Source: JBMOLK01 sp049325575
GTDB taxonomy: Bacteria > Bacillota > Clostridia > Acetivibrionales > Acetivibrionaceae
NCBI GenBank assembly: GCA_049325575.1
Contig: JBMOLK010000168.1
Location: forward strand, 1-11,806
Length of the DNA: 11,806 bases
Reading direction: 5' to 3'
Below the pieces are notes generated by a model, which saw nothing but the letters and a program-made list of their open reading frames with translations, ran no database searches and had not been told where the DNA came from. Below are positions 1 to 7,134 of the stretch, piece after piece (the first letter of the stretch is position 1; each line of letters starts with the position of its first letter). The position numbers were made by a program, and so were the translations under genes.

Positions 1-3000
1 TCATTTAGCAAATGTACCCATGACATATAGTTGTTCAGCTCTGCTTTATACTTGTCTATCATATTGTCAGCTTTTAATTTCCATACATTTTTTCGGGTGC
101 CCTTATTCTCGTTGTTTTCAGCAAGTTTATCCAATGCCTTGATCCATAACGTTATATCCCCATGCCCGTTTTTGTCAAAGCCTTCAAGGTATTCATCAAG
201 ATAAGCCGTATCAGCGTACGAATCTTCCGTTTCCTTGCTTATTAGGCTGATAGTGTCTCTGATTCCATATACAAAAGCCTTATCCATAAGAGGTTTTTTA
301 AGGTATTCAATTAACCCTTCCTTTAAAGTGATAAGATAACAAACAAAGTTACCACTATCGACCGTAGATATATACCTTGGCCTTAATGTATTTAAAGTAC
401 GTGTATCATACCAGTTATAAAGATGCCCATTCCATTTTTCCATTTTTTCAATAGTTGTTACAGTCTTTGATACTATATCACATAGCTCTGAAGAACTGAT
501 ATAGCCAAAATCCCTGGCTGTAAGAGCCGCCAGCATTCCGAGCCCAATATTGGTCGGTGATGTTCTATATGCTATGCCATTTGGAGGATCCTCCTGGTAG
601 TTGTCCGGGGCAAGGTAATTATTCCTTTGATCCATAAACTCTTCATAGTATCTCCACGTTTTTCTTGCAATCCTCCTAAGCTCAAGTTTCTCCTCATAAG
701 CTAAAGGCCCCTTAACATAATTCTCTTCTTTACTTACCCTGTAGGCAATAAACGGTGACATTGTCCAAATTACAAATAGATGCAAAGCAAGTACTACCAA
801 AGCAGGCTTTAACCATATTGCCAGTCCTACAATTATCACAGCTTCCAGTATTGCCGACCTCATTCTAAGAACATATCCTCTAAGGGAGTTTTTTAATGTC
901 CTTTCAGCATCTAATGCAGTTACCCACTCCAGCATATTCTTTTTTGTTATAAAGAGTCTGACCAGGGTTACAGCTACTGCATTAACCATCAGGTAAGCCT
1001 GATACGGCAAAAAAACAAATTGCAGAGTCAACTGAAGAAAAGCAGCTTTTAAGCCGCATATCACCGGTGTATACCTCTTTGCCGTAATGGTTCCAAAAGG
1101 TTTTGATATAATATAGTCTATACTTCCAGTGATAAAAGGAAAATACACACTAAAGAGTATAAATCCCAGCCAAAATAGGATATTACCAGGCAGTATGCTG
1201 AATCCCAGAGCAATAAGTACCATAAGTGAAGGTGCTGCAAGACTTCTTCTTAGGTTATCTAGTATTTTCCACCTGGTTATTAAAGGCAGGGGGTTTTTTA
1301 TACTACTACCCTGTCTATTTCTTACATACCTCCCCAACCATGGTATAAGCTGCCAATCACCTCTTACCCAACGGTGGAGCCTCATTGCGTATGCATTAAA
1401 TTTTGAGGGATATCCGTCAACCAGCTCCAAGTCTGTTACAAGACCTGCCCTGACATAGGAGCCTTCAAGGAGGTCATGGCTTAATACTGCGTTTTCAGGT
1501 ATGGCATTCTTCAAGAGTCTTTGAAAAACAGCAAGGTCATATATACCTTTTCCGGTAAAAATACCTTCTCCGAACAGGTCCTGATACACATCAGAAATAG
1601 CGCTTGCGTATGGGTCTATGCCTTCTTCACCTGCAAAAATTCTTGAGAACAGCGATTTATTGACACTTTCTATGTCAAAGCCAATCCTGGGCTGCAGTAA
1701 ACCATATCCTTCAGTAACTATTCCCTTATCTTCATTAACTATAGGCCTGTTAAGCGGGTGCGCCATAGTACCTATTAGCCGTCTGGCAGTACCTAAAGGC
1801 AGTATGGTATCAGCGTCAAGAGTGATAACATATTTTACATCAGGCAGTTTTGAAACGTCCTCTGACATTATAGTGTAGCTTGTTTTTTTTGAACCCAACA
1901 GCATATCGTTGAGTTCTATAAGTGCACCTCTTTTTCGCTCCCATCCCATCCATTTATTCTGTCGTTCATTAAATTGCCTGTGCCTGTGAAAAAAATAAAA
2001 TATATTCTCCCCGTTTTTGCTGTATTTTTCATTGAGCTCCTTTACCTTTATTATAGCAGTATCAACTATTCTTTTATCTCCTGCTGCCTCTTTAGCAGGT
2101 GAATCCTTGTAATCACCAGCAAGAGCAAAATAGAGGTTACGCTCCCTGTTTGCAAGATAATATACTTCAAGGTTCTCAATAAGTTCCTTTGCTCTCTTTT
2201 CGTCAGGAAGCAAAGCGGGTATAACTACCAGGGTTTTTAAGCTCTCCGGTATACCATCCCTTAGCTCGAGCTTTGGCAAAAAAGATGGCTTATACACATG
2301 GCTTAAAAGCCAGTTTATACTATTGACCGCAATATCCGCAGCAGGAATAAGTACAGCCATTCCTGCAATCAAGGCCAAAAGAATCTCATATCTTCCATTA
2401 GTGTTATTTTGTACATACTGCATTACATATCCGGTTATCAGAAAAATGATAATACCGATAGAGCCTATATAAAGAGCTGTAGGATGACTTCTAACTGCGG
2501 CTTTAACCCTACCAATTAGCCCTTTGTAGTAGCCAATTTCCTTTTCCAGTTCCTTTATGCCTTTATCTACAATATAATAACCCACATGGCATATACGCCT
2601 ATCTTCAGCATCTCCCTTATTTTGTGATCTTCTCGCAAGTTCCAAAGCTTTTTGTGCAACATGGGTTTCAGAAACACCAAATTGGCTAGCCAGCTCTTCC
2701 AGCCTGCTTCTGTAATAATCCCTCGATGGGAGGTCCATAGATGGATATGTCCCGTCGGGGTCTTCCCGTAATATTTTCTCAACCCTGCTAAGTGTTTCAA
2801 AAATTTCTACCCAATGAGTTGTTGATATAAACTTAAGACTGATTATACAGTTACCGATGGACCCTTTCCTTATTGTCTGTTCATTATGCTCCTTACGCGT
2901 AACTATGTCTATGTTTGTTCCGCTTTCTCCAAGTCTTTCATCTATATAGCTAAGAACATGAGAATAAGATCTTCCCATTTTTCTAAGCCTGTACGCCAGA

Positions 3001-3746
3001 TGTTCTATAAACGCAGAGCTAACCTGGTATTTTCCTTTCAGCTCGCTATCTATAGCATTTATAAGCTTATAAATATCCCCGTTGTCATCATCATACCCGG
3101 CAAGAATACCCTCAACCTTACGCCTTTGTTTCTGTGAATCCTCTACCTTTTCACAAAGATACCTTATACTTTCTATAAGAGCAAGTTTGATCATAAGTGC
3201 AAGAGCCCATAATTCCCTGCCTGTAAGCACATTGTTGGACTGGTATGCATTTATGTAGTTTATAAGAACCTTTTCATCAATCCGACCGTCAGTGTGTGAA
3301 ACCAATTCCAGTGCTATTGAATATATCCTTGCATGACCCCTTAAAGGTCCACAGCTAAGCATTGGAAGACGTGAGTAAAATTCTTTTGTTAAATCCCTTC
3401 TTAAGCTCTTAACCTGTTCCTCTATAATATAAAAGTTGTCAAGCAGCCACTCTGAAGCAGGTGTAGTAGATATACCCTTTTGAACATCCTCATTTAAGTC
3501 TTTGTAAACTGACATAATATATCTATAGTTTTCATTCATTCTAGGTATAGGCCAGTTAAAAAGGTTCAAGCCTTTAGAGATAGCATGGTCATAAGCTATC
3601 TCCCGGGCATGTGCCTCAAGTTCGTCACAAGTAAGGGAAGCATCTTTTATCCTTATTAACTGCTTATCCCTGGTTTTAAAAATCATTAACCAGAATAAAT
3701 ATAAAGTTAGCGCAAAAACAATCAATATAATAAAGTTTAGTTGCAT
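1..3746 (-). CDS. Cyclic beta-1,2-glucan synthase family protein (NdvB/Cgs-like), N-terminal part, runs off left edge
   Basis: An uninterrupted frame of 1248 codons reads off the left edge with no stop. Family members polymerise UDP-glucose into beta-1,2-glucan at the inner membrane and cyclise it; full-length proteins are about 2800 residues. Seen here: an N-terminal membrane anchor (residues 2-22), further hydrophobic segments near 421-445 and 453-472, then a processive glycosyltransferase (GT84-type) domain with the DxD motif in LDADTILPLG (D644, D646), SHDLLEG (D758) and an RLHRW motif (789-793) standing where QxxRW is expected. Membrane segments follow near 835-876, 899-930 and 963-998. 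The middle cyclisation/transglycosylase domain then begins, with TSPTNIG near 1060 and HLYNWYDTRT plus RPRYISTVDSGNF at about 1105-1132. The C-terminal GH94 phosphorylase-like domain would lie outside the window. The ATG at 3746 is chosen although its AGGAG lies 13 nt away; an in-frame TTG at 3779 has no ribosome site. The family is confident; the exact product (cyclic or linear) is inferred. Confidence 0.9.
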   Translation of the reverse strand, partial: MQLNFIILIVFALTLYLFWLMIFKTRDKQLIRIKDASLTCDELEAHAREIAYDHAISKGLNLFNWPIPRMNENYRYIMSVYKDLNEDVQKGISTTPASEWLLDNFYIIEEQVKSLRRDLTKEFYSRLPMLSCGPLRGHARIYSIALELVSHTDGRIDEKVLINYINAYQSNNVLTGRELWALALMIKLALIESIRYLCEKVEDSQKQRRKVEGILAGYDDDNGDIYKLINAIDSELKGKYQVSSAFIEHLAYRLRKMGRSYSHVLSYIDERLGESGTNIDIVTRKEHNEQTIRKGSIGNCIISLKFISTTHWVEIFETLSRVEKILREDPDGTYPSMDLPSRDYYRSRLEELASQFGVSETHVAQKALELARRSQNKGDAEDRRICHVGYYIVDKGIKELEKEIGYYKGLIGRVKAAVRSHPTALYIGSIGIIIFLITGYVMQYVQNNTNGRYEILLALIAGMAVLIPAADIAVNSINWLLSHVYKPSFLPKLELRDGIPESLKTLVVIPALLPDEKRAKELIENLEVYYLANRERNLYFALAGDYKDSPAKEAAGDKRIVDTAIIKVKELNEKYSKNGENIFYFFHRHRQFNERQNKWMGWERKRGALIELNDMLLGSKKTSYTIMSEDVSKLPDVKYVITLDADTILPLGTARRLIGTMAHPLNRPIVNEDKGIVTEGYGLLQPRIGFDIESVNKSLFSRIFAGEEGIDPYASAISDVYQDLFGEGIFTGKGIYDLAVFQRLLKNAIPENAVLSHDLLEGSYVRAGLVTDLELVDGYPSKFNAYAMRLHRWVRGDWQLIPWLGRYVRNRQGSSIKNPLPLITRWKILDNLRRSLAAPSLMVLIALGFSILPGNILFWLGFILFSVYFPFITGSIDYIISKPFGTITAKRYTPVICGLKAAFLQLTLQFVFLPYQAYLMVNAVAVTLVRLFITKKNMLEWVTALDAERTLKNSLRGYVLRMRSAILEAVIIVGLAIWLKPALVVLALHLFVIWTMSPFIAYRVSKEENYVKGPLAYEEKLELRRIARKTWRYYEEFMDQRNNYLAPDNYQEDPPNGIAYRTSPTNIGLGMLAALTARDFGYISSSELCDIVSKTVTTIEKMEKWNGHLYNWYDTRTLNTLRPRYISTVDSGNFVCYLITLKEGLIEYLKKPLMDKAFVYGIRDTISLISKETEDSYADTAYLDEYLEGFDKNGHGDITLWIKALDKLAENNENKGTRKNVWKLKADNMIDKYKAELNNYMSWVHLLN

Positions 3747-3874
3747 TGCAGCGTACCAACTCCTGTTTCTAATTTTCAAGTTTTTATTTTCCCATTAGCC
3801 AGGCAGAATTTATATAATTGCATTAACATAAAAACCTGCTAATCGTAGAAGCATGTTTTTAGTATGTGCCAAAT

Positions 3875-3902
3875 AGAATATTTCAAAACATATAAGTATC
3901 AA
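3875..3902 (-). promoter_or_regulatory. Candidate sigma-A promoter of the glucan synthase gene
   Basis: On the minus strand TTGATA (3902-3897) and TATTCT (3880-3875) are separated by 16 nt, giving five of six and four of six consensus matches. Transcription would start near 3868, leaving a leader of roughly 120 nt before the ATG. The 282-bp gap between the two genes (3747-4028) is strongly A+T-rich and shows no other clear gene or strong hairpin. Confidence 0.35.
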
Positions 3903-4028
3903 AAGAACTGGCTCATTGATAAGTATACCCACTATAGGTACAATTTAACGAAAAAAACAGAAGTATGTAAACATTTAATAGAACTGTATAAAATTCATTT
4001 AAAAAACACGTAAGGCATGGTTTAAATC

Positions 4029-4832
4029 CTACTGTCCCTGCATCCTGTTTCTCAAAACTTCATACATCAATATACCTGCTGCAACTGAAGCATTTAATGA
4101 TTCGGCTTTTCCAATCATAGGTATTCTAACCAGAATATCAGCAAAATCTTTAACTTCATCACTTATGCCATTTGCTTCATTGCCGATAATAACTGCTATA
4201 TTATTTTTAAAGCTTAAATCAAAATAATTGAACTTACCTTCAAGATGTGCAGCATAAAGTCTTACACCCCTGACCCTAAGCTCCTTCAGAGTTTCAATAG
4301 TGTCTTCACAATAGCATATGGGAACATGAAACAAAGAACCCATTGTGGATCTTAACACCTTTGGATTATAAACATCTACACACCCCCGAGACACTACCAC
4401 TGCAGTAGCCCCTGCTGCATCAGCCGTTCTTATTATCGTCCCCATATTCCCCGGGTCCTGGACAGAATCAAGTATTACAAAGAAATTATTATCGTCATAT
4501 ACTTCCATAAGAGAGTAGTTTCTGGTATGGAGCACTGCCAAAACACCTTGTGGACTCTCTGTATCCGATACTTCCTTAAAGAGCTTATGAGGCAGGGTAA
4601 AAACATCATAACCTTTTATGCTTATTCTTTCCAATAATTCTTTACCTCCACTTGCATTGACAAGCTGTTCGGAAACAAGAATTTTATTTATTTGGATACC
4701 TTCTTTGACTGCCTCTTCTACAAATCTAATACCCTCTATAAAAAACATCCCTTTTGCTTCTCTATGTTTCTTTTCCTTTAAAGACTTTACTTCTTTTATC
4801 ACCTGATTTTGACTGCTACTGATAAAATTCAT
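4029..4832 (-). CDS. SpoU/TrmH-family 2'-O-ribose RNA methyltransferase (YsgA/RlmP-like)
   Basis: A 267-residue protein that would transfer methyl from S-adenosylmethionine to a ribose 2'-OH of structured RNA, probably 23S rRNA. Residues 1 to about 95 form the SpoU substrate-binding domain. The SPOUT knot domain follows with all three family motifs: motif 1 DPGNMGTIIRTADAAGA (126-142, with N129 and R135), motif 2 IGNEANGIS (216-224) and motif 3 IPMIGKAESLNASVAAG (237-253). The start is the ATG at 4832, preceded by GAGGTG at 5-nt spacing; an upstream in-frame TTG at 4850 lies before that ribosome site and is rejected. The best-known firmicute relative is B. subtilis YsgA/RlmP, which makes Gm2553 in 23S rRNA; sharing that exact target is inference. 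It lies just after the infC-rpmI-rplT operon, beyond a terminator, with its own promoter. Only a weak hairpin-like sequence with TTTTTT follows the stop. Confidence 0.93.
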   Translation of the reverse strand: MNFISSSQNQVIKEVKSLKEKKHREAKGMFFIEGIRFVEEAVKEGIQINKILVSEQLVNASGGKELLERISIKGYDVFTLPHKLFKEVSDTESPQGVLAVLHTRNYSLMEVYDDNNFFVILDSVQDPGNMGTIIRTADAAGATAVVVSRGCVDVYNPKVLRSTMGSLFHVPICYCEDTIETLKELRVRGVRLYAAHLEGKFNYFDLSFKNNIAVIIGNEANGISDEVKDFADILVRIPMIGKAESLNASVAAGILMYEVLRNRMQGQ

Positions 4833-4925
4833 CAAATCACCTCTAAACAATTCTAAAATTATCTTTAGTATTCCCGAAAGCCTTTATTCTCACCTTAAAG
4901 TAATACTTCAAAGCCTCTATCCATT

Positions 4926-4953
4926 ATTTTAGCAGCCCCGCTGCACCTGTCAA
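4926..4953 (-). promoter_or_regulatory. Promoter of the RNA methyltransferase gene, with dyad in the spacer
   Basis: A perfect -35 TTGACA (4953-4948) and a -10 TAAAAT (4931-4926) are separated by 16 nt on the minus strand. Transcription would start near 4919, about 87 nt before the ATG at 4832. The spacer contains the inverted repeat GCAGC-GGG-GCTGC, unusually G+C-rich for this region, which could be an operator. It sits directly downstream of the rplT terminator, so the methyltransferase can be transcribed independently. Confidence 0.65.
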
Positions 4954-4964
4954 ATCATACAACG

Positions 4965-4988
4965 AAAAAAGGAGCTCTTTTGAGCCCC
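4965..4988 (-). terminator. Intrinsic terminator of the infC-rpmI-rplT operon
   Basis: Read on the minus strand, GGGGCTC, loop AAAA and GAGCTCC form a 7-bp stem with one G-U pair, followed by TTTTTT. It begins 18 nt after the rplT stop codon. Confidence 0.85.
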
Positions 4989-5006
4989 TAATATTCTTAA
5001 CTTTAA

Positions 5007-5360
5007 TTATTTTACTGTTTTAACCTTTTCAGCAAGTTTTGCAAAAGCACCTGCATCATTAACAGCCATTTCAGCCAACATTTTCCTATTTAAGGAAACT
5101 CCGGCTTTCTTAAGCCCGTTCATAAATTTACTATAGCTTAAGCCGTTTATTCTTGCTGCAGAATTTATTCTAGTGATCCATAGCTGCCTAAAGTCTCTCT
5201 TCTTAGCTCTTCTATCCCTGTACGCATAAACCAGTGACTTCATTACAGCCTGATTTGCTATTCTGAAATTCTTACTCTTAGCTCCGAAATAACCTTTCGC
5301 AAGCTTCAATATCTTTTTATGTCTTGCACGTGTCCTTACGCCACCTTTAACTCTTGCCAT
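5007..5360 (-). CDS. rplT: 50S ribosomal protein L20
   Basis: A 117-residue basic protein of standard L20 length, starting MARVKGGVRTRARHKKILKL and containing the family stretch RDRRAKKRDFRQLWITRIN. L20 binds 23S rRNA early in 50S assembly. In several bacteria it also represses its own operon by binding the messenger leader. The ATG at 5360 follows a GAGGAGGAG ribosome site. It is the last gene of infC-rpmI-rplT, 17 nt after rpmI, and is followed by an intrinsic terminator. In this genome the likely autoregulatory target is the leader upstream of infC; that link is inferred from the operon and from B. subtilis. Confidence 0.98.
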   Translation of the reverse strand: MARVKGGVRTRARHKKILKLAKGYFGAKSKNFRIANQAVMKSLVYAYRDRRAKKRDFRQLWITRINSAARINGLSYSKFMNGLKKAGVSLNRKMLAEMAVNDAGAFAKLAEKVKTVK

Positions 5361-5377
5361 AACAGAACTCCTCCTCT

Positions 5378-5575
5378 TTACTTGTATGGAATCAACATTT
5401 TGATTACCGCTTCATTTGCAGCAGATGCAATTGTTGACTTCCTCAAGTTTCTTTTTCTCTTAGTAGTCTTTTTGGTCAATATATGACTCTTATAAGCTTT
5501 AGATCTTTTAACCTTACCTGTTGCGGTTAAACTAAATCTCTTTTTGGAAGAGCTGTGCGTTTTAATCTTAGGCAT
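5378..5575 (-). CDS. rpmI: 50S ribosomal protein L35
   Basis: A 65-residue, very basic protein, beginning MPKIKTHSSSKKRFSLTATG and containing the L35 signature around KVKRSKAYKSHILTKK. It is a small component of the large ribosomal subunit. The ATG follows AAGGAGG at normal spacing. It lies 27 nt after infC and 17 nt before rplT, the conserved order seen across bacteria, and there is no promoter-like sequence between the genes, so it is cotranscribed. Confidence 0.98.
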   Translation of the reverse strand: MPKIKTHSSSKKRFSLTATGKVKRSKAYKSHILTKKTTKRKRNLRKSTIASAANEAVIKMLIPYK

Positions 5576-5602
5576 ATTAGATTTTCCTCCTTAAATTCTA
5601 TA

Positions 5603-6115
5603 TTACTGCTTAGGATTGAGTATCATTAACATACTCCTACCTTCAAGCTTAGGTTTCTTTTCTACTACTCCTACATCTTTTATAGCTTCCGCAAATTTCT
5701 CGAGAACTTGCTCCCCTAATGAGGTGTAATTCATTTCCCTACCCCTGAACTTAACACTAACCTTAACTTTATCGCCATCATTTAAGAATTTAACAGCATT
5801 CTTTACCTTAAAATTAAAATCATGTTCTTCAATAGAGGCAGACAATCTTACTTCCTTCATGCTGATAACTTTTTGGTTCTTACGCGCTTCTTTTTCTTTC
5901 TTTGCAAGTTCAAACATATACTTTCCATAATCCATTATCCTGCATACTGGAGGTACTGCCTGCGGAGCTATTTTAACAAGATCCAGATTCTTTGAATTTG
6001 CAAGCTTTTGTGCATCTTTTGAAGACATAATACCTAACATGGTACCGTCAGCATCAATCAGTCTTACTTCTTTATCTCTTATTTGCTCATTAATCATTAA
6101 TTCGTTTTTGTTAAT
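5603..6115 (-). CDS. infC: Translation initiation factor IF-3, AUU start codon
   Basis: A 170-residue IF-3, the factor that binds the 30S subunit, keeps subunits apart and checks start-codon pairing. The N-domain (about residues 5-75) carries NEQIRDKEVRLIDADG and PPVCRIMDYGKY; a lysine-rich linker follows (KKEKEARKNQK), then the C-domain with SMKEVRLSASIEEHDFNFK and VKFRGREM. The chosen start is ATT at 6115, 8 nt after GGAGG, giving the usual family N-terminus and length. The first in-frame ATG (6097) lies 26 nt from that ribosome site, and upstream in-frame starts would run through the attenuator. IF-3 discriminates against AUU, so rare starts in infC give autorepression; this is known in E. 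coli and inferred here. It is the first gene of infC-rpmI-rplT. Confidence 0.96.
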   Translation of the reverse strand: MNKNELMINEQIRDKEVRLIDADGTMLGIMSSKDAQKLANSKNLDLVKIAPQAVPPVCRIMDYGKYMFELAKKEKEARKNQKVISMKEVRLSASIEEHDFNFKVKNAVKFLNDGDKVKVSVKFRGREMNYTSLGEQVLEKFAEAIKDVGVVEKKPKLEGRSMLMILNPKQ

Positions 6116-6128
6116 AAAAAACACCTCC
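6113..6128 (-). promoter_or_regulatory. Ribosome binding site and AUU start of infC
   Basis: GGAGGTG (6128-6122), then TTTTTT, then ATT (6115-6113). The strong Shine-Dalgarno at ideal spacing fixes ATT as the start codon. The next ATG is six codons further on and too far from any ribosome site. Confidence 0.85.
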
Positions 6129-6294
6129 GGGCTAATTTTCGAGATTTTTGCGCAAATAAATGCAAAAAAGCGGATCGAAGAAACGATCCACTCAACTCCC
6201 AATACGCAAAGCTATATTGTACTAACTTTAAGTATTAACCTTACTGAAAATTGTTCGTAAGGTGAGAAGTGGATAACTTCTTCTTCATTTTCGC
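6116..6294 (-). promoter_or_regulatory. Attenuating mRNA leader of infC-rpmI-rplT (L20-leader type candidate)
   Basis: About 180 nt lie between the predicted transcription start and the infC start. Elements in order on the minus strand: hairpin AGAAGT-TATCC-ACTTCT (6281-6265), 7-bp stem ACCTTAC/GTAAGGT with a 12-nt loop (6263-6238), and a terminator (6191-6164). The strand ATCCACT (6274-6268) in the first hairpin is perfectly complementary to AGTGGAT (6192-6186), which overlaps the terminator's 5' arm, so the two states exclude each other. Such leaders before infC in low-GC Gram-positives respond to L20; assigning this one to L20 is inference from position, since I cannot align it to the known RNA family. 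Confidence 0.65.
6164..6191 (-). terminator. Attenuator terminator in the infC leader
   Basis: GTGGATCG, loop TTTCTT and CGATCCGC form an 8-bp stem with one G-U pair on the minus strand, followed by TTTTTT. It lies upstream of infC, within its transcript, so it must be regulated or partial. Confidence 0.8.
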
Positions 6295-6300
6295 TTTTAT

Positions 6301-6329
6301 ATGATATCAGATAAATCAGGTACTGTCAA
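6301..6329 (-). promoter_or_regulatory. Strong promoter of infC-rpmI-rplT
   Basis: Perfect TTGACA (6329-6324), a 17-nt spacer and TATCAT (6306-6301) preceded by TGA, giving an extended -10. It lies between the thyX stop and the infC leader; transcription would start near 6294. Confidence 0.8.
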
Positions 6330-6361
6330 GAACTTTTTAAAAAAGGGGATGTGTTTAGTAA

Positions 6362-6994
6362 TTAACATATATCGTCAAACACAACAGGAACCAATTCTTT
6401 AAATTTATTCAGCAAGGGTACTGCAATTTCTCTCATCTGGGGATGAGATGCAGCTGCAGTCCTTAATTTGAAGAAATGCCTCCATTCCCTAAGGTTCATG
6501 GTCATAACCAGTTCTGTCTTTAAAGAGTTTGGAAGAACACTTCTTGCCTCCTGCGGAGTTGCACCGGCTTCCAATAACTCCATATATTTTTTTTCGCAAA
6601 ATTCCATTACACTTTTCCAAAGGTCATACTTTCTTTTTCCGTCTTCAGTGTTTACGTCCCAAAAACACGGTTCTATATATGTAATCTGGTTTGAAAACTT
6701 GTCCTTGCCATAGTTGCAGTATCTGGTGCTTTCCTGTGAATACGAAGCCAACCTGTGTCTTACAATCTCATGAGTTACACCCCTGTCACAGATCACCTTT
6801 ACAGTTATCGAATAGTGTTCAATGACTGCTTCATGCCCATTTTTTATGATCTTTCTTACAAACTCTGCTGCAGAAGTATTGGTGGTTCTATCTTCACTTT
6901 TATAGCATACCCTTCCTGCCTTCTCAATGTGCTTTAAAACTTCTTCACCATTAATATCTGTCTCAATAACAAAATATGGTTTGATGACAACCAC
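6362..6994 (-). CDS. thyX: Flavin-dependent thymidylate synthase ThyX
   Basis: A 210-residue enzyme that makes dTMP from dUMP using methylene-tetrahydrofolate as carbon donor and reduced FAD as hydride carrier, typically as a homotetramer in the cytoplasm. The defining RHR(X)7S motif is present as RHRLASYSQES (R79-S89), followed by TRYCNY. The stretch NLREWRHFFKLR (167-178) is the usual substrate/flavin-binding helix, and the length is normal. The start is GTG at 6994, with GGGG about 9 nt upstream, a weak ribosome site; no better in-frame start is seen. It sits between thrS and infC, genes that are often direct neighbours, and has its own candidate promoter overlapping the thrS terminator. 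No clear terminator separates it from the infC promoter, so some read-through into infC is possible. Confidence 0.97.
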   Translation of the reverse strand: MVVIKPYFVIETDINGEEVLKHIEKAGRVCYKSEDRTTNTSAAEFVRKIIKNGHEAVIEHYSITVKVICDRGVTHEIVRHRLASYSQESTRYCNYGKDKFSNQITYIEPCFWDVNTEDGKRKYDLWKSVMEFCEKKYMELLEAGATPQEARSVLPNSLKTELVMTMNLREWRHFFKLRTAAASHPQMREIAVPLLNKFKELVPVVFDDIC

Positions 6995-7044
6995 AAGTAT
7001 CTACCCCGTTTCTTTTTATCTTTATAAATCCCAACTTACATTTT

Positions 7045-7072
7045 ATCATAGTATGGTACAATGTAAAATCAA
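7045..7072 (-). promoter_or_regulatory. Candidate thyX promoter
   Basis: TTGATT (7072-7067), a 16-nt spacer and TATGAT (7050-7045) on the minus strand. The -35 lies in the T-rich tail of the thrS terminator. Predicted start near 7038, about 44 nt before the GTG of thyX. Confidence 0.5.
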
Positions 7073-7108
7073 AAATAAGAAGGTAAAATTAAATTTTTAC
7101 CTTCTTAT
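7071..7108 (-). terminator. Intrinsic terminator of thrS
   Basis: A perfect 14-bp stem (arms 7108-7095 and 7088-7075) with loop ATTTAA. The minus-strand hairpin is followed by TTTTGATTTT. It begins 26 nt after the thrS stop. On the plus strand no T-run follows, so it acts in one direction. Confidence 0.88.
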
Positions 7109-7134
7109 AAGTTAGACTAAATATCTTAAAAACT

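Noticed and set aside
1129..1878. Plus-strand open frames of 86-109 codons across the glucan synthase region
   Set aside because: They lie antisense to a continuous, motif-rich frame and have no supporting ribosome sites.
2567..2800. A 77-codon minus-strand frame within the glucan synthase gene
   Set aside because: It is an out-of-frame overlap with the long reading frame on the same strand, whose sequence is family-consistent through this stretch.
3995..4028. Possible terminator after the RNA methyltransferase gene (CATG-CCTTA-CGTG then TTTTTT)
   Set aside because: The stem is only 4 bp with one G-U pair, too weak to call.
6116..6202. Extension of infC upstream to 6202
   Set aside because: It would begin at TTG with no ribosome site and translate through the attenuator; IF-3 proteins do not carry this N-terminus.
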